64,000 bases of DNA, from NCBI RefSeq assembly GCF_009708005.2, contig NZ_CP052757.1, positions 1,736,001-1,800,000 of the forward strand, written 5' to 3'. Origin of the DNA: Cellulosimicrobium protaetiae. GTDB lineage: Bacteria; Actinomycetota; Actinomycetes; Actinomycetales; Cellulomonadaceae. The notes under the pieces were generated by a model. It worked only from the letters and a program-made list of their open reading frames with translations. It was not told the DNA's origin and did not search any database. The position numbers were made by a program, and so were the translations under genes. Below are positions 34,888-42,900 of this stretch, piece by piece (positions within the stretch are counted from its first letter, which is position 1; each line of letters starts with the position of its first letter).

Positions 34888-34909
34888 GGGTGGCTGCCGG
34901 GTGGCTGCC
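34888..34909. repeat. Two tandem copies of GGGTGGCTGCC
   Basis: Perfect 11-bp duplication, followed by a degenerate third copy (GGGGCGGCTGC), in the gap between binding-protein and permease genes. Confidence 0.7.
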
Positions 34910-34950
34910 GGGGCGGCTGCGGGCGGAGCGCCCGGTGGGTCGACGCGAGC

Positions 34951-34985
34951 GGGGCCGGGGCGGCAGGTCGTGCCGCCCCGGCCCC
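34951..34985 (-). promoter_or_regulatory. Perfect 15-bp hairpin after the binding-protein gene
   Basis: Arms 34951-34965 and 34971-34985 are exactly complementary with loop GGTCG. It begins 7 nt past the binding-protein stop and precedes the permease gene by about 80 bp. The likely role is mRNA stabilisation or partial termination that raises the binding-protein : permease ratio (inferred). Confidence 0.75.
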
Positions 34986-34991
34986 GTCAGG

Positions 34992-36326
34992 TCACAGGCC
35001 CAGGTCCTGGAAGGACTGGAGCGTCTTCTGCCACGAGGCCGCGGCGTCGTCGGTCTTCTCGACGTCCACGCGCTTGATGCCGTCCTGGACCGTCGTGTGG
35101 ATCGCGAAGTAGTTCGCGCCCTTGAACGGTGCGCTGTCGATGCCGGCCGCGCGGGCGGCGAAGATCTCACCGACGGGCGCGTTGTTGAAGAAGTCGTTGG
35201 TCGTCGACTTCACCTCGTCCGTGCTCTGCACCTCGACCTGGGACGGGAACGTGCCGGCGTTCGAGAACGCGATGGTCTGCTGCTCGGGGGCGGTCAGCCA
35301 CGCGGCGAGCTCCTTGGCCGCCTCGGCGTGCGGGCCGGAGGCCGGGACGGTGAGGAACGAGCCGCCCCAGTTGAGACCGCCGCCGGGGAAGACGTCGGCG
35401 ACGTTCCAGCCGGTGACGCCGCCGGCGCGCTCCTCGATGGGGCCGGTCATCCAGGACGGGCAGATCATCGTCGCGAAGCCGTCGTTCTGGAACGCGGCGT
35501 CCCAGTCGGGCGTCCACTGCTCGAGGCCCGCGGAGAGCTCGTTGGTCGTGGACTGCTCGACGACCGTGTTGTAGATGTCGATGATCGGCTGGTTCGTCGC
35601 GAGGTCCTTGGGCGTGCCGTCGGACTCCTCGTAGGCGTTGTCGATCTGGTTGACCATGCCCTGCGAGATCGACATGGCGGAGTCGTACCAGGCCGCGTCG
35701 CTCGCCTCGACGAAGGTCTTGCCCGCGGCGAAGTAGTCGTCCCACGTCGCGTCCTCGCCGCCGAGGAGCTCCGCGACCTCGGCGGGGTCGGTCGGCAGGC
35801 CGGCGGCCTCGAAGAGGTCCTGGCGGTAGCAGATCGCGCTCGGGCCGATGTCGGTGCCGTAGCCGATGAGCTTGCCGTCCGCCGTCGTGGCCTGCTGGAC
35901 CTTCCAGTCCAGCCAGCGGCCGTCGAGCTCCGGGTCGGCCAGGTCGGTGAAGAGGTCGGGGAACTGCACGAGCTCGGGGATCCAGTCGACCTCGATGGCC
36001 TCGATGTCCGCCAGGCCCTCGCCGCCTGCGGCGAGCTTGGTGGTGAGGTTGGTGCGCGCGTCCTCGGACTTCGCCGCCTTGGTCTGCTTGACGGTGACGT
36101 TCGGGTGCTCCTCCGTGTACGCGGCGAGGAGCTCGTCGCTGTAGCCGAAGTCGTTGAACGTGGCGACGGTCAGCGTGATCTTCTCGCCGTCGCCGGAGCC
36201 CGTCTCGTCGTCGTTCGAGCCGGAGCCGCTCGAGCACGCGGTCAGGGTGAGGGTGATGGCCGCGAGGCCTGCGACGGCGGTGATCGCCTTGCGGGGCCGG
36301 CGGGTCGTACGGGTGCTGCTCAGCAC
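34992..36326 (-). CDS. Sugar-binding lipoprotein of a cellobiose-type ABC importer (CebE-like)
   Basis: 444 residues from GTG 36326, preceded by GGGAG at 5-6 nt; the longer frame to 36398 would run through two operators and is rejected. Lipoprotein signal: basic RRPRK, hydrophobic core, L-T-A-C with Cys31, then a Ser/Gly/Asp linker. Mature CUT1 binding-protein features include VATFNDFGYSDELLAAYTEEHPNVTV, WKVQQATTADGKLIGYGTDIGPSAICYRQDLF and a Trp-rich sugar-binding region (GLEQWTPDWDAAF). First gene of the CebR-controlled operon. Confidence 0.92.
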   Translation of the reverse strand: MLSSTRTTRRPRKAITAVAGLAAITLTLTACSSGSGSNDDETGSGDGEKITLTVATFNDFGYSDELLAAYTEEHPNVTVKQTKAAKSEDARTNLTTKLAAGGEGLADIEAIEVDWIPELVQFPDLFTDLADPELDGRWLDWKVQQATTADGKLIGYGTDIGPSAICYRQDLFEAAGLPTDPAEVAELLGGEDATWDDYFAAGKTFVEASDAAWYDSAMSISQGMVNQIDNAYEESDGTPKDLATNQPIIDIYNTVVEQSTTNELSAGLEQWTPDWDAAFQNDGFATMICPSWMTGPIEERAGGVTGWNVADVFPGGGLNWGGSFLTVPASGPHAEAAKELAAWLTAPEQQTIAFSNAGTFPSQVEVQSTDEVKSTTNDFFNNAPVGEIFAARAAGIDSAPFKGANYFAIHTTVQDGIKRVDVEKTDDAAASWQKTLQSFQDLGL

Positions 36327-36355
36327 GGTGACTCCCTTGTCGGTGGGGCGGGGTC

Positions 36356-36395
36356 GTGGCAGCGCTCCCACCTCCAATGTGGTAGCGCTTCCACA
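36356..36395. promoter_or_regulatory. Two CebR-like operators (O1, O2)
   Basis: O1 has core TGGCAGCGCTCCCA (36357-36370). O2 has core TGGTAGCGCTTCCA (36380-36393) within an 18-bp near-perfect palindrome at 36378-36395. They match the published streptomycete CebR box TGGGAGCGCTCCCA at 13/14 and 12/14 positions. Both lie just downstream of the predicted transcription start, in the leader of the cebE-like gene. Confidence 0.82.
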
Positions 36396-36405
36396 CAACG
36401 GAGTG

Positions 36406-36435
36406 ATCGTGCTTTCCCCGCCGAACCCGTGTCAA
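36406..36435 (-). promoter_or_regulatory. Promoter of the cellobiose-type operon
   Basis: Perfect -35 TTGACA (36435-36430), 18-nt spacer and a -10 CACGAT (36411-36406). Transcription should begin near 36399, beside O2. Confidence 0.65.
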
Positions 36436-36456
36436 GCGCCGATCACCCTCGACGCA

Positions 36457-36476
36457 GTGTGGTCGCGCTCCCACAC
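36457..36476. promoter_or_regulatory. Third CebR-like operator (O3)
   Basis: Core TGGTCGCGCTCCCA (36460-36473), 12/14 to the CebR box, inside 6-bp perfect outer arms GTGTGG/CCACAC. It lies upstream of the -35, with its centre 80 bp from O2, so cooperative or looped binding is possible. Confidence 0.75.
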
Positions 36477-36589
36477 ATGCATAACCGCAGGTCAGGGCGC
36501 TTCTCGCGCCTACCGATCGGTCGGGTTCGGCGGAAATCGTTACCGGTTCGAGACCGCCTCCGCGGGCGCGCGAGGGTCGGCGCGCGACC

Positions 36590-37090
36590 TCAGCGGGCGA
36601 GCCACTCCCGGCCCGCCGCCTCCTCAGCCGCCAGGGCGGCGCGGACCGCCTCCGCGGCGGCCTGCTCGATCGCGCCACCGAACAGCGGCACCGAGGCCTT
36701 CACCTCGCCCGCGTAGCGCTCCACGGTGCCGTCGCCGTCGGGCGAGAGCGTGACCGTGCCCGTGAGCCGCACCGGGGCGCCGGTGATCTCGAGCGAGACG
36801 GTCCCGGACCGCTCGCCGTCGCGCTCCGGCTCCCACGCCTCCGCCTGCCGGATCTCGAGCTGGCCCCCGACGAAGGACCGGACGTGGGCCGGGATCTGGT
36901 CGGTGGGCAGGGTGCGGCGGACCGTCACCGTGAACCCGTCGACTGCGCCGCCCGTGACGTCGACCTGCTCGACGTGGGCGCCGTCACCACCCGAGCGTGC
37001 GGCGCGCCAGCGGACGAACTCCTCGTCGGCGAGCATCGCGCCGACCACGGGGACGGCGGCGGGGTAGCGGAGCTCGACGCTCAGGTGCAC
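36590..37090 (-). CDS. DUF2505 family protein
   Basis: 166 residues from GTG 37090, which has GAGGAGG 4-5 nt upstream; GTG 37108 lies before that SD and is rejected. The protein starts HLSVELRYPAAVPVVGAMLADEEF, followed by RRTLPTDQIPAHVRSFVGG and the closing VPLFGGAIEQAAAEAVRAALAAEE. This is the actinobacterial DUF2505 pattern, a START/SRPBCC-like fold thought to bind hydrophobic ligands. Function unknown. Divergent from pdtaS. Confidence 0.82.
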   Translation of the reverse strand: MHLSVELRYPAAVPVVGAMLADEEFVRWRAARSGGDGAHVEQVDVTGGAVDGFTVTVRRTLPTDQIPAHVRSFVGGQLEIRQAEAWEPERDGERSGTVSLEITGAPVRLTGTVTLSPDGDGTVERYAGEVKASVPLFGGAIEQAAAEAVRAALAAEEAAGREWLAR

Positions 37091-37213
37091 GGGACCTCCT
37101 CGGGCCACGGGCCGACCTGCCGCCGACCCGTGCAGGTCGGCCGCCGGGCCGGTCGGCGGGTTCGGGCGACCGCGCGCGCGGGCGCTGAGGGGACTCTACC
37201 GGTCCGACCCCCT

Positions 37214-37219
37214 TACGCT
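37214..37219 (+). promoter_or_regulatory. -10 element of pdtaS (leaderless)
   Basis: TACGCT, 7 nt before the GTG at 37227; no SD separate from the GGGG run in between. Confidence 0.6.
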
Positions 37220-37226
37220 GGGGTCC

Positions 37227-38717
37227 GTGTCTGCCATGAGTGACCTCATCTCCCGCCACGCCGACCTCAGCCCGGCGGACAACGAGTGGTTGCACCTGCT
37301 CGTCGGCGACTGGCAGGTGATCTCCGACCTCGCGTTCGCCGACCTCGTCCTGTGGCTCCCCACGTCCGACGGCAACTTCGTCGCGGTCTCGCAGTGCCGT
37401 CCGTCGACCGGCGCGACCGTCCACTACGACGACATCGTGGGCTCGCTCGCCCCCGAGGGGCAGCGCCCGCAGCTCGAGCGCGCGCTCACCGAGGTCCGCT
37501 CCCAGCGTTCGCGCGAGCCGCGCTGGTTCGGCGCGTACGCGGTCCGGGAGGAGGCGATCCCCGTCCTGCACGCCGGGCGCGCGATCGCCGTCGTCGCGCG
37601 GCAGACCAACCTCGGCAGCGGACGCACGCCCTCCCGCCTCGAGCTCAACTACGTCGAGGCCGCGGACGACCTCATCGCGATGATCTCGCGCGGGGAGTTC
37701 CCGTTCCCCAACGCCGCGACCGGACCGCGCCGGGGAGCTCCCCGCGTCGGTGACGGCCTCATCCGGCTCAACTCCGAGGGCGAGGTCCTCTACGCGAGCC
37801 CCAACGCGCTGAGCTGCTTCCACCGCCTCGGGGTCATCGGCCCGCTCGTCGGGCGCTCGCTCGCCGAGGTGACCGCCGACCTCATCGAGCACCAGACCCC
37901 CGTCGACGAGTCGCTCCCGCTCGTGGTCATGGGTCGCGCGCCGTGGCGCACGGAGATCGAGGCGCAGCGCGTCGCGCTGTCGCTGCGTGCGCTGCCGCTC
38001 ACCGAGTCGGGGCAGCGGATCGGCGCCGTCCTGCTGTGCCGCGACGTGTCCGAGCTGCGGCGCCGCGAGCGCGAGCTCATCACCAAGGACGCGACGATCC
38101 GCGAGATCCACCACCGCGTCAAGAACAACCTGCAGACCGTCGCCGCGCTCCTGCGCCTGCAGGCCCGCCGCATGGACGTGCCCGAGGCGCGCGCGGCCCT
38201 CGAGGAGGCGATGCGCCGCGTCGCGACGATCGCGCTGGTGCACGAGAGCCTGTCGCAGACGCTCGACGAGGAGGTCGAGTTCGACGACATGGTGGGCCGC
38301 GCCCTGCGCCTCGCCGCCGACGTCGCGTCCGCCGACACGAGCGTGCGCACCGTCCGGACCGGGAGCTTCGGCCTCGTGCCCGCGGAGGACGCGACGCCGC
38401 TCGCGCTGATCCTCACCGAGCTCGTCACCAACGCGGTCGAGCACGGGCTCGCGAAGCAGGACACGGGGACCGTCGAGGTCGCGGTCGAGCGCGAGGGCTC
38501 GGCCCTGCGCATCGTGGTCGCCGACGACGGCATCGGGATGCCGGACGGTGACGTCGCCCGCGCGGGCAAGGCCGCGAAGAGCGGGCTGGGCACGCAGATC
38601 GTGCGCACGCTCGTGACGAACGAGCTCGGCGGCACCATCGAGTGGTCGCCGCGCCCCGGTGGGGGGACGCAGGTCGTGCTCGCGCTCGTCCTGCGGGACG
38701 GCGCGCGCCAGGGCTGA
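37227..38717 (+). CDS. pdtaS: PdtaS-type sensor histidine kinase (HisKA_2)
   Basis: 496 residues from GTG 37227 (ATG 37236 is an in-frame alternative). There is no membrane segment, so it is cytosolic. An N-terminal GAF domain (about 1-150) and a PAS domain (about 170-285) precede the HisKA_2 dimerisation helix IREIHHRVKNNLQTVAALLRLQAR, with the phospho-accepting histidine at 295/296. The HATPase has LTELVTNAVEHG (N box), DDGIGMP and GLGTQIV. PdtaS phosphorylates the ANTAR regulator PdtaR, which is not in this window. The convergent neighbour is whiB1, as in Mycobacterium. Confidence 0.9.
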   Translation: MSAMSDLISRHADLSPADNEWLHLLVGDWQVISDLAFADLVLWLPTSDGNFVAVSQCRPSTGATVHYDDIVGSLAPEGQRPQLERALTEVRSQRSREPRWFGAYAVREEAIPVLHAGRAIAVVARQTNLGSGRTPSRLELNYVEAADDLIAMISRGEFPFPNAATGPRRGAPRVGDGLIRLNSEGEVLYASPNALSCFHRLGVIGPLVGRSLAEVTADLIEHQTPVDESLPLVVMGRAPWRTEIEAQRVALSLRALPLTESGQRIGAVLLCRDVSELRRRERELITKDATIREIHHRVKNNLQTVAALLRLQARRMDVPEARAALEEAMRRVATIALVHESLSQTLDEEVEFDDMVGRALRLAADVASADTSVRTVRTGSFGLVPAEDATPLALILTELVTNAVEHGLAKQDTGTVEVAVEREGSALRIVVADDGIGMPDGDVARAGKAAKSGLGTQIVRTLVTNELGGTIEWSPRPGGGTQVVLALVLRDGARQG

Positions 38718-38831
38718 CGGTGCGCCGACGTCCGCGGAGCGTCGGGTCGGCGCGTCGGGCGGTCGTGGAGCCCGCGTCGCGCGGTCGAGGTCGTGGGGCC
38801 TCGGGTCGCCCGGCAGGGGCGGGGAACGCGA

Positions 38832-38862
38832 ACGGGCCGCCACCCGGAGGGTGACGGCCCGT
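38832..38862. terminator. Bidirectional hairpin between pdtaS and whiB1
   Basis: ACGGGCCG/CGGCCCGT outer stem, one mismatch, then CACCC/GGGTG inner stem with a GGA loop. Serves both convergent genes; the rest of the 186-bp gap shows nothing else. Confidence 0.7.
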
Positions 38863-38903
38863 GTCGGCGAGCTTGGTGCTCGACGCCCGGAGGCGGAGCG
38901 GTG

Positions 38904-39152
38904 TCAGCCGGCGCGGCGAGCGCGGGCCGTGCGGCGCTTGAGGGCGCGGCGCTCGTCCTCGGAGAGGCCGCCCCAGACGCCTGCGTCCTGCCCGGACTCG
39001 ATGGCCCACTTCAGGCACGTGTCGACGACGTCGCAGCGACGGCACACGGCCTTCGCCTCCTCGATCTGCAGGAGCGCGGGCCCCGTGTTGCCGATCGGGA
39101 AGAAGAGCTCGGGGTCTTCGTCGAGGCATGCTGCGCGGTGGCGCCAGTCCAT
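38904..39152 (-). CDS. whiB1: WhiB-family iron-sulfur transcription factor, WhiB1
   Basis: 82 residues from ATG 39152 (SD AAGGAG 9 nt upstream). The four [4Fe-4S] cysteines are Cys9, Cys37, Cys40 and Cys46 (C-x27-C-x2-C-x5-C), followed by the GVWGG turn and the basic DNA-binding tail RRALKRRTARARR. MDWRHRAACLDEDPELFFP is the near-invariant WhiB1 start. WhiB1 binds the primary sigma factor and its cluster reacts with nitric oxide; it is essential in mycobacteria. Convergent with pdtaS. Confidence 0.95.
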   Translation of the reverse strand: MDWRHRAACLDEDPELFFPIGNTGPALLQIEEAKAVCRRCDVVDTCLKWAIESGQDAGVWGGLSEDERRALKRRTARARRAG

Positions 39153-39266
39153 GGTCGTCGTCTCCTTGGCTGTGGGTGAGCCTGGTCGCGAGGTGATGAC
39201 TCGTCGCGTTGCGCACCGGGCAGGGGGCTGCCCGGACCAGGGCTCGAGGCGGGGGTGATTGATGCT

Positions 39267-39290
39267 TGAACCAGGTTCACACCTCGTGAA
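39267..39290. promoter_or_regulatory. Overlapping palindromes upstream of whiB1
   Basis: TGAACC-A-GGTTCA (39267-39279) is a perfect inverted repeat. It overlaps TTCAC-ACCTC-GTGAA (39276-39290). They lie 115-138 bp before the whiB1 start and also upstream of the divergent gene at 39391. The bound factor is unknown. TCACACGGGTGTGA at 39346-39359 is a further inverted repeat in the same gap. Confidence 0.5.
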
Positions 39291-39390
39291 GCGCAGCACA
39301 AGGGGTTACGAGAAAGTTTCCGTCGCATGAATCGTGAGGTCTTCGTCACACGGGTGTGAAGCCGCAGGTCGGCGCGTAGGCTGGGTGATC

Positions 39391-39864
39391 GTGCCCCCTC
39401 GCAAGACGCCCGCGGACCAGCCCGAGCCCCGACCCGTCACGCCCGGCGCGGCGTCCGGCGGTGCCTCCGACGACGCGTCCCGACCGCCCGCGCTGACGGC
39501 ACTGCTCGCGGGTGTCGGCGTCGAGGTCCTCGCCCTCGTGGTAGGTGCCGCCGTCATCCTCGTGGAGCTCGTCGGCGGTGGTTCGCAGTCCGTCGGGGTC
39601 AGCGCCTTCCTCGTCGTCTTCGCGCTGGGTGTCGCCGCGGTGCTCGCCGCGAGCCTGCGCGGGCTCCTCCAGGGTCGGCGCTGGGCGCGGTCGCCCGTGG
39701 CGACCTGGCAGATCCTGCAGGCCGTGGTCGCCGTCAGCTCGCTCCAGGTCGGGGTCACCCCGTGGGTCGTCGTCGCGCTCGTGCTCGCCGTCGCCGTGCT
39801 CGTCCTGCTCATGCTGCGCCCGGTGGTCGAGGCGACGACCCGGGACGCCCGCCCCGACGCCTGA
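39391..39864 (+). CDS. Hypothetical membrane protein with four predicted TM segments
   Basis: 157 residues from GTG 39391, chosen because TAGGCT (39377-39382) lies 8 nt upstream; the frame could open at 39334 but that would place the -10 inside the gene. A Pro/Ala/Asp-rich cytoplasmic tail of about 35 residues precedes four hydrophobic helices: ALLAGVGVEVLALVVGAAVI, SAFLVVFALGVAAVLAASL, a third around WQILQAVVAVSSL, and VVVALVLAVAVLVLLML. No family recognised; similar small 4-TM proteins are common in Micrococcales. Confidence 0.75.
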   Translation: MPPRKTPADQPEPRPVTPGAASGGASDDASRPPALTALLAGVGVEVLALVVGAAVILVELVGGGSQSVGVSAFLVVFALGVAAVLAASLRGLLQGRRWARSPVATWQILQAVVAVSSLQVGVTPWVVVALVLAVAVLVLLMLRPVVEATTRDARPDA

Positions 39865-39902
39865 GGGCGGGCGCGTCCGGGCTCGTGCGCCGCGCGACGG
39901 GC

Positions 39903-42900
39903 TCACGGCGTCGCGACCTGCACGGGGGTGAGACGCGACCCCCGCACGAGGACGCCGCGCCCGGGCCGGGGCCGGCCCGGGTCGGCGAGCAGGTCGACCC
40001 TGTGCCCGAACACCTCGCCGCTGCCTCGCTCGCCCGGCGCGAGGACGATGCCCGTGCGGGTGCCACGCAGGTCGGCGAGCGCCCCGCGCAGCGCCGTCGC
40101 GGCGCCGCCCGTCGTCGCGGAGGCGAGCAGCACGAGTCCGTCCCGGCACGCCGTCGCCAGCCGGTCCGCCTCGAGCACGCAGAGCTGGGCGAGGAGGTCC
40201 AGGTCGTCGACCACGACCGTGCCGGGCGCGCCGGCGCCGCTGATCGTGTCGAGAACCGCGCCGAGCTCCGCCGGGGCGTAGCGGCCCACGTGGTGGGCCC
40301 CGGCACCGGCCGCCACCGCGGCGAGCGCGTCGTCGCGAGCCACGACCGCGCGGAGCGCCCCGGAGCGTGCGACGTGCCGGGCGAGGAGCGTCAGCGCGCT
40401 CGTGCGGCCGCTGCCGGGCGGCCCCGCGACGAGCGCACCGCGCGACACGTCCAGGCAGACCGTCGTCGCGTCGTCGCCCCCGAGCCCGACGGGCACGAGC
40501 AGACCGGGGTCCGCCCCGGGTCCGACCCCCGTCGCGGCGCGTCCCGGACGAGTGTCCGTCGCGGGGTCGGCGAGCTCTGCGGACCGGACCCGGTCGGGGA
40601 GCCGGAGCAGCCGTACCCGGCCCGGCGGCACAGCCGCAGCCGGGCCGGCGCCCGCCGCGTCGCGGCCCCGGGCGCCGGGTGTCGGCCCGTCGACGTCGGG
40701 GAGCGCGACCTGGCACAGGAGCGGCTCGCCGGGCCCGAGCCACACGGCCCGTCCCGGCGCCCCGCCCTGCCCGGCGAGCGGGGTCGGGACGCCGCGGGAC
40801 ACGTCGTCGTGGCGGTCGCGCGACGCCAGCACGCACCGCACGCCGACGAGCGACACGAGCCCGCCGACCGTCGGCCCGCTCCCGCTCACGACGAACGCCG
40901 CGGGGGAGTCGGCGAGGGCGTCCCCGAGCGCGTCGGCACCCGCCCCGTTCGCCACCGCCGCGAGCGTGGCACGGACGGCCTCGACGTCGTCGACCAGGAC
41001 CAGGACCCGCCCGGCGGCCGCGCCGTGGCCCGGTGGCCGGTCCTGGCCGTCGTCGTGCCCGACGAGGAGCCGCAGGAGCCGGACGAGGCGTCGAGGGTCG
41101 GTGCGGTCGACCACGGTCCCCGCCGCCGGGTGGCTGCCGAGGTCGCCGAACCGCGACCCGACGGCGTGCACCGTCCACCCGCGCGCCAGGGCTGCCCGTG
41201 CGAGCGTCCGCAACGCGGTCGTGCGGCCCGACCGGGCGCCGCCCAGCACCGCGAGGTGCCCGTCGCGCGGGTCCCAGCGCACGACCTCGCGGCGCTGCGA
41301 CGCGGGCAGGTCGCCCAGCGCGACGGGCAGGCCGTCGCCGCCGGTGCTGTCGTCCGGTGCGTCGGCGAGGTCCGCGGCCCGGACCGACGTCGGGAGCGCA
41401 GGCAGCCACGGAGGTGGGGAGTGGGGTCGTGCGGACCCGCCGGCGGCCTCGCGCGCGGCGTCGACGAACCACGGCACGAGGTCCTCCGCGGCGGGCGACC
41501 CGACCCGCCCCGGCAGCGGACCGCCGTCGTCCGGCGCGGGCTCGGGTGCTCGTCCGGAGCCCCACGCGGGCGCGAGGCGCACGAGCGCGTCGGTCGACGG
41601 CGGTGGCGCCCCGGCACGGGCGCACTGCACCGCGAGCGGCGGCTCGGCGCCGCGGCGCAGGACGAGCCGACCCGGCGTCGAGGCCGGGACGAGCGCGGCG
41701 AGCGGCGACTCCACGACGTCCCGCGAGTCGGCGGCGTCGACCACCCGCAGGGCGAGGCGCAACGTGATGTTGGCGCGCACGTCCGCACCGACCGCTCCGG
41801 CGGGTCGCTGGGTCGCGAGCACCAGGTGCACGCCCAGCGAGCGGCCCTGGGCGGCGATCCGCAGCAGACCCGGGAGCAGGTCGGGGAGGTCGTCGGCGAG
41901 CGCGCGGAACTCGTCCACCACGACGACGAGCCGGGGCAGGCGTCCTCGCGGCAGGTCGTCGACGTCCGTCGCGCCGACCGTCGCGAGGACGCGCTCGCGA
42001 CGGTGCAGCTCGGCCCGCAGTCCCGCGAGCGCGCGCCCGGCGAGGCCGGGGTCGAGGTCGGTGACCTGGCCCACCACGTGCGGCAGCCCACCGCAGGCCC
42101 CGAACGACGCTCCACCCTTGAAGTCGACCAGCGCGAACGACAGCTCGTCCGGCGACCGCCCGAGCGCGAGCCCGACGACCAGGGTCTGCAGGAGCTCCGA
42201 CTTCCCCGCGCCCGTCGTCCCGGCGACGAGCACGTGCGGGCCGTCACGGACCAGGTCCACGGGCACGGCGTCCCCGCCCGGCCCCGCCCCGAGGACGACG
42301 CGCAGCCCGTTCCCGTCCCGGCGTGCCGCGGTCTCCCAGCGCCGCCGGACCCAGCGGACGAGCTCGTCGGGGTCGGACGGCGCGTCGAGCAGGTGGCCGA
42401 GCGCGACGTCCCCCGGCAGGGCGGGCGACGTCGGGTCGCCCGGGTCCGGCTCCTCCGGGTCCGCCCCGACGAGCCGACCGAGGTGGTCCGCGGCGGCGAG
42501 CCGTCGCGTCAGGCCGGTGGCCCATCGGTCGCTCACACCGACGTGGTCGCGCGCGGTGCGAGCGCCGTCCGGACCCGTGACGACGGCGAGCGTGCCGGTC
42601 ACGTCGAGCACCGTGCGGCACCAGGCCGGCACCTGCCGTGCGTCGTCGACCACGAGGAGCACGTCGGTGCCGGTGGGGCGGAGCCTGTCCCAGGCTCGCG
42701 TGAGGGCGCCCGGGGGCGGTGCGCCGTCGACGACGAGCACGGCCCTCCCGGACCGCGGCGCCGGGACGTCGTCGAGGGCCGGGCTCCAGGACGCGCCCGG
42801 GAACCAGCGGCACCACGCCCAGTCCCGCGCGCGGCCGTGCGCGTGCACCGTCGGCGCGACCCCTGAGGCCAGGAGCTCGGCGAGCACGGCCCGGGCCGCG

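Noticed and set aside
39334-39349. Crp-like site near whiB1 (GTGA...TCAC)
   Set aside because: The half-sites are separated by 8 nt, not the 6 nt required for the Crp/GlxR consensus.
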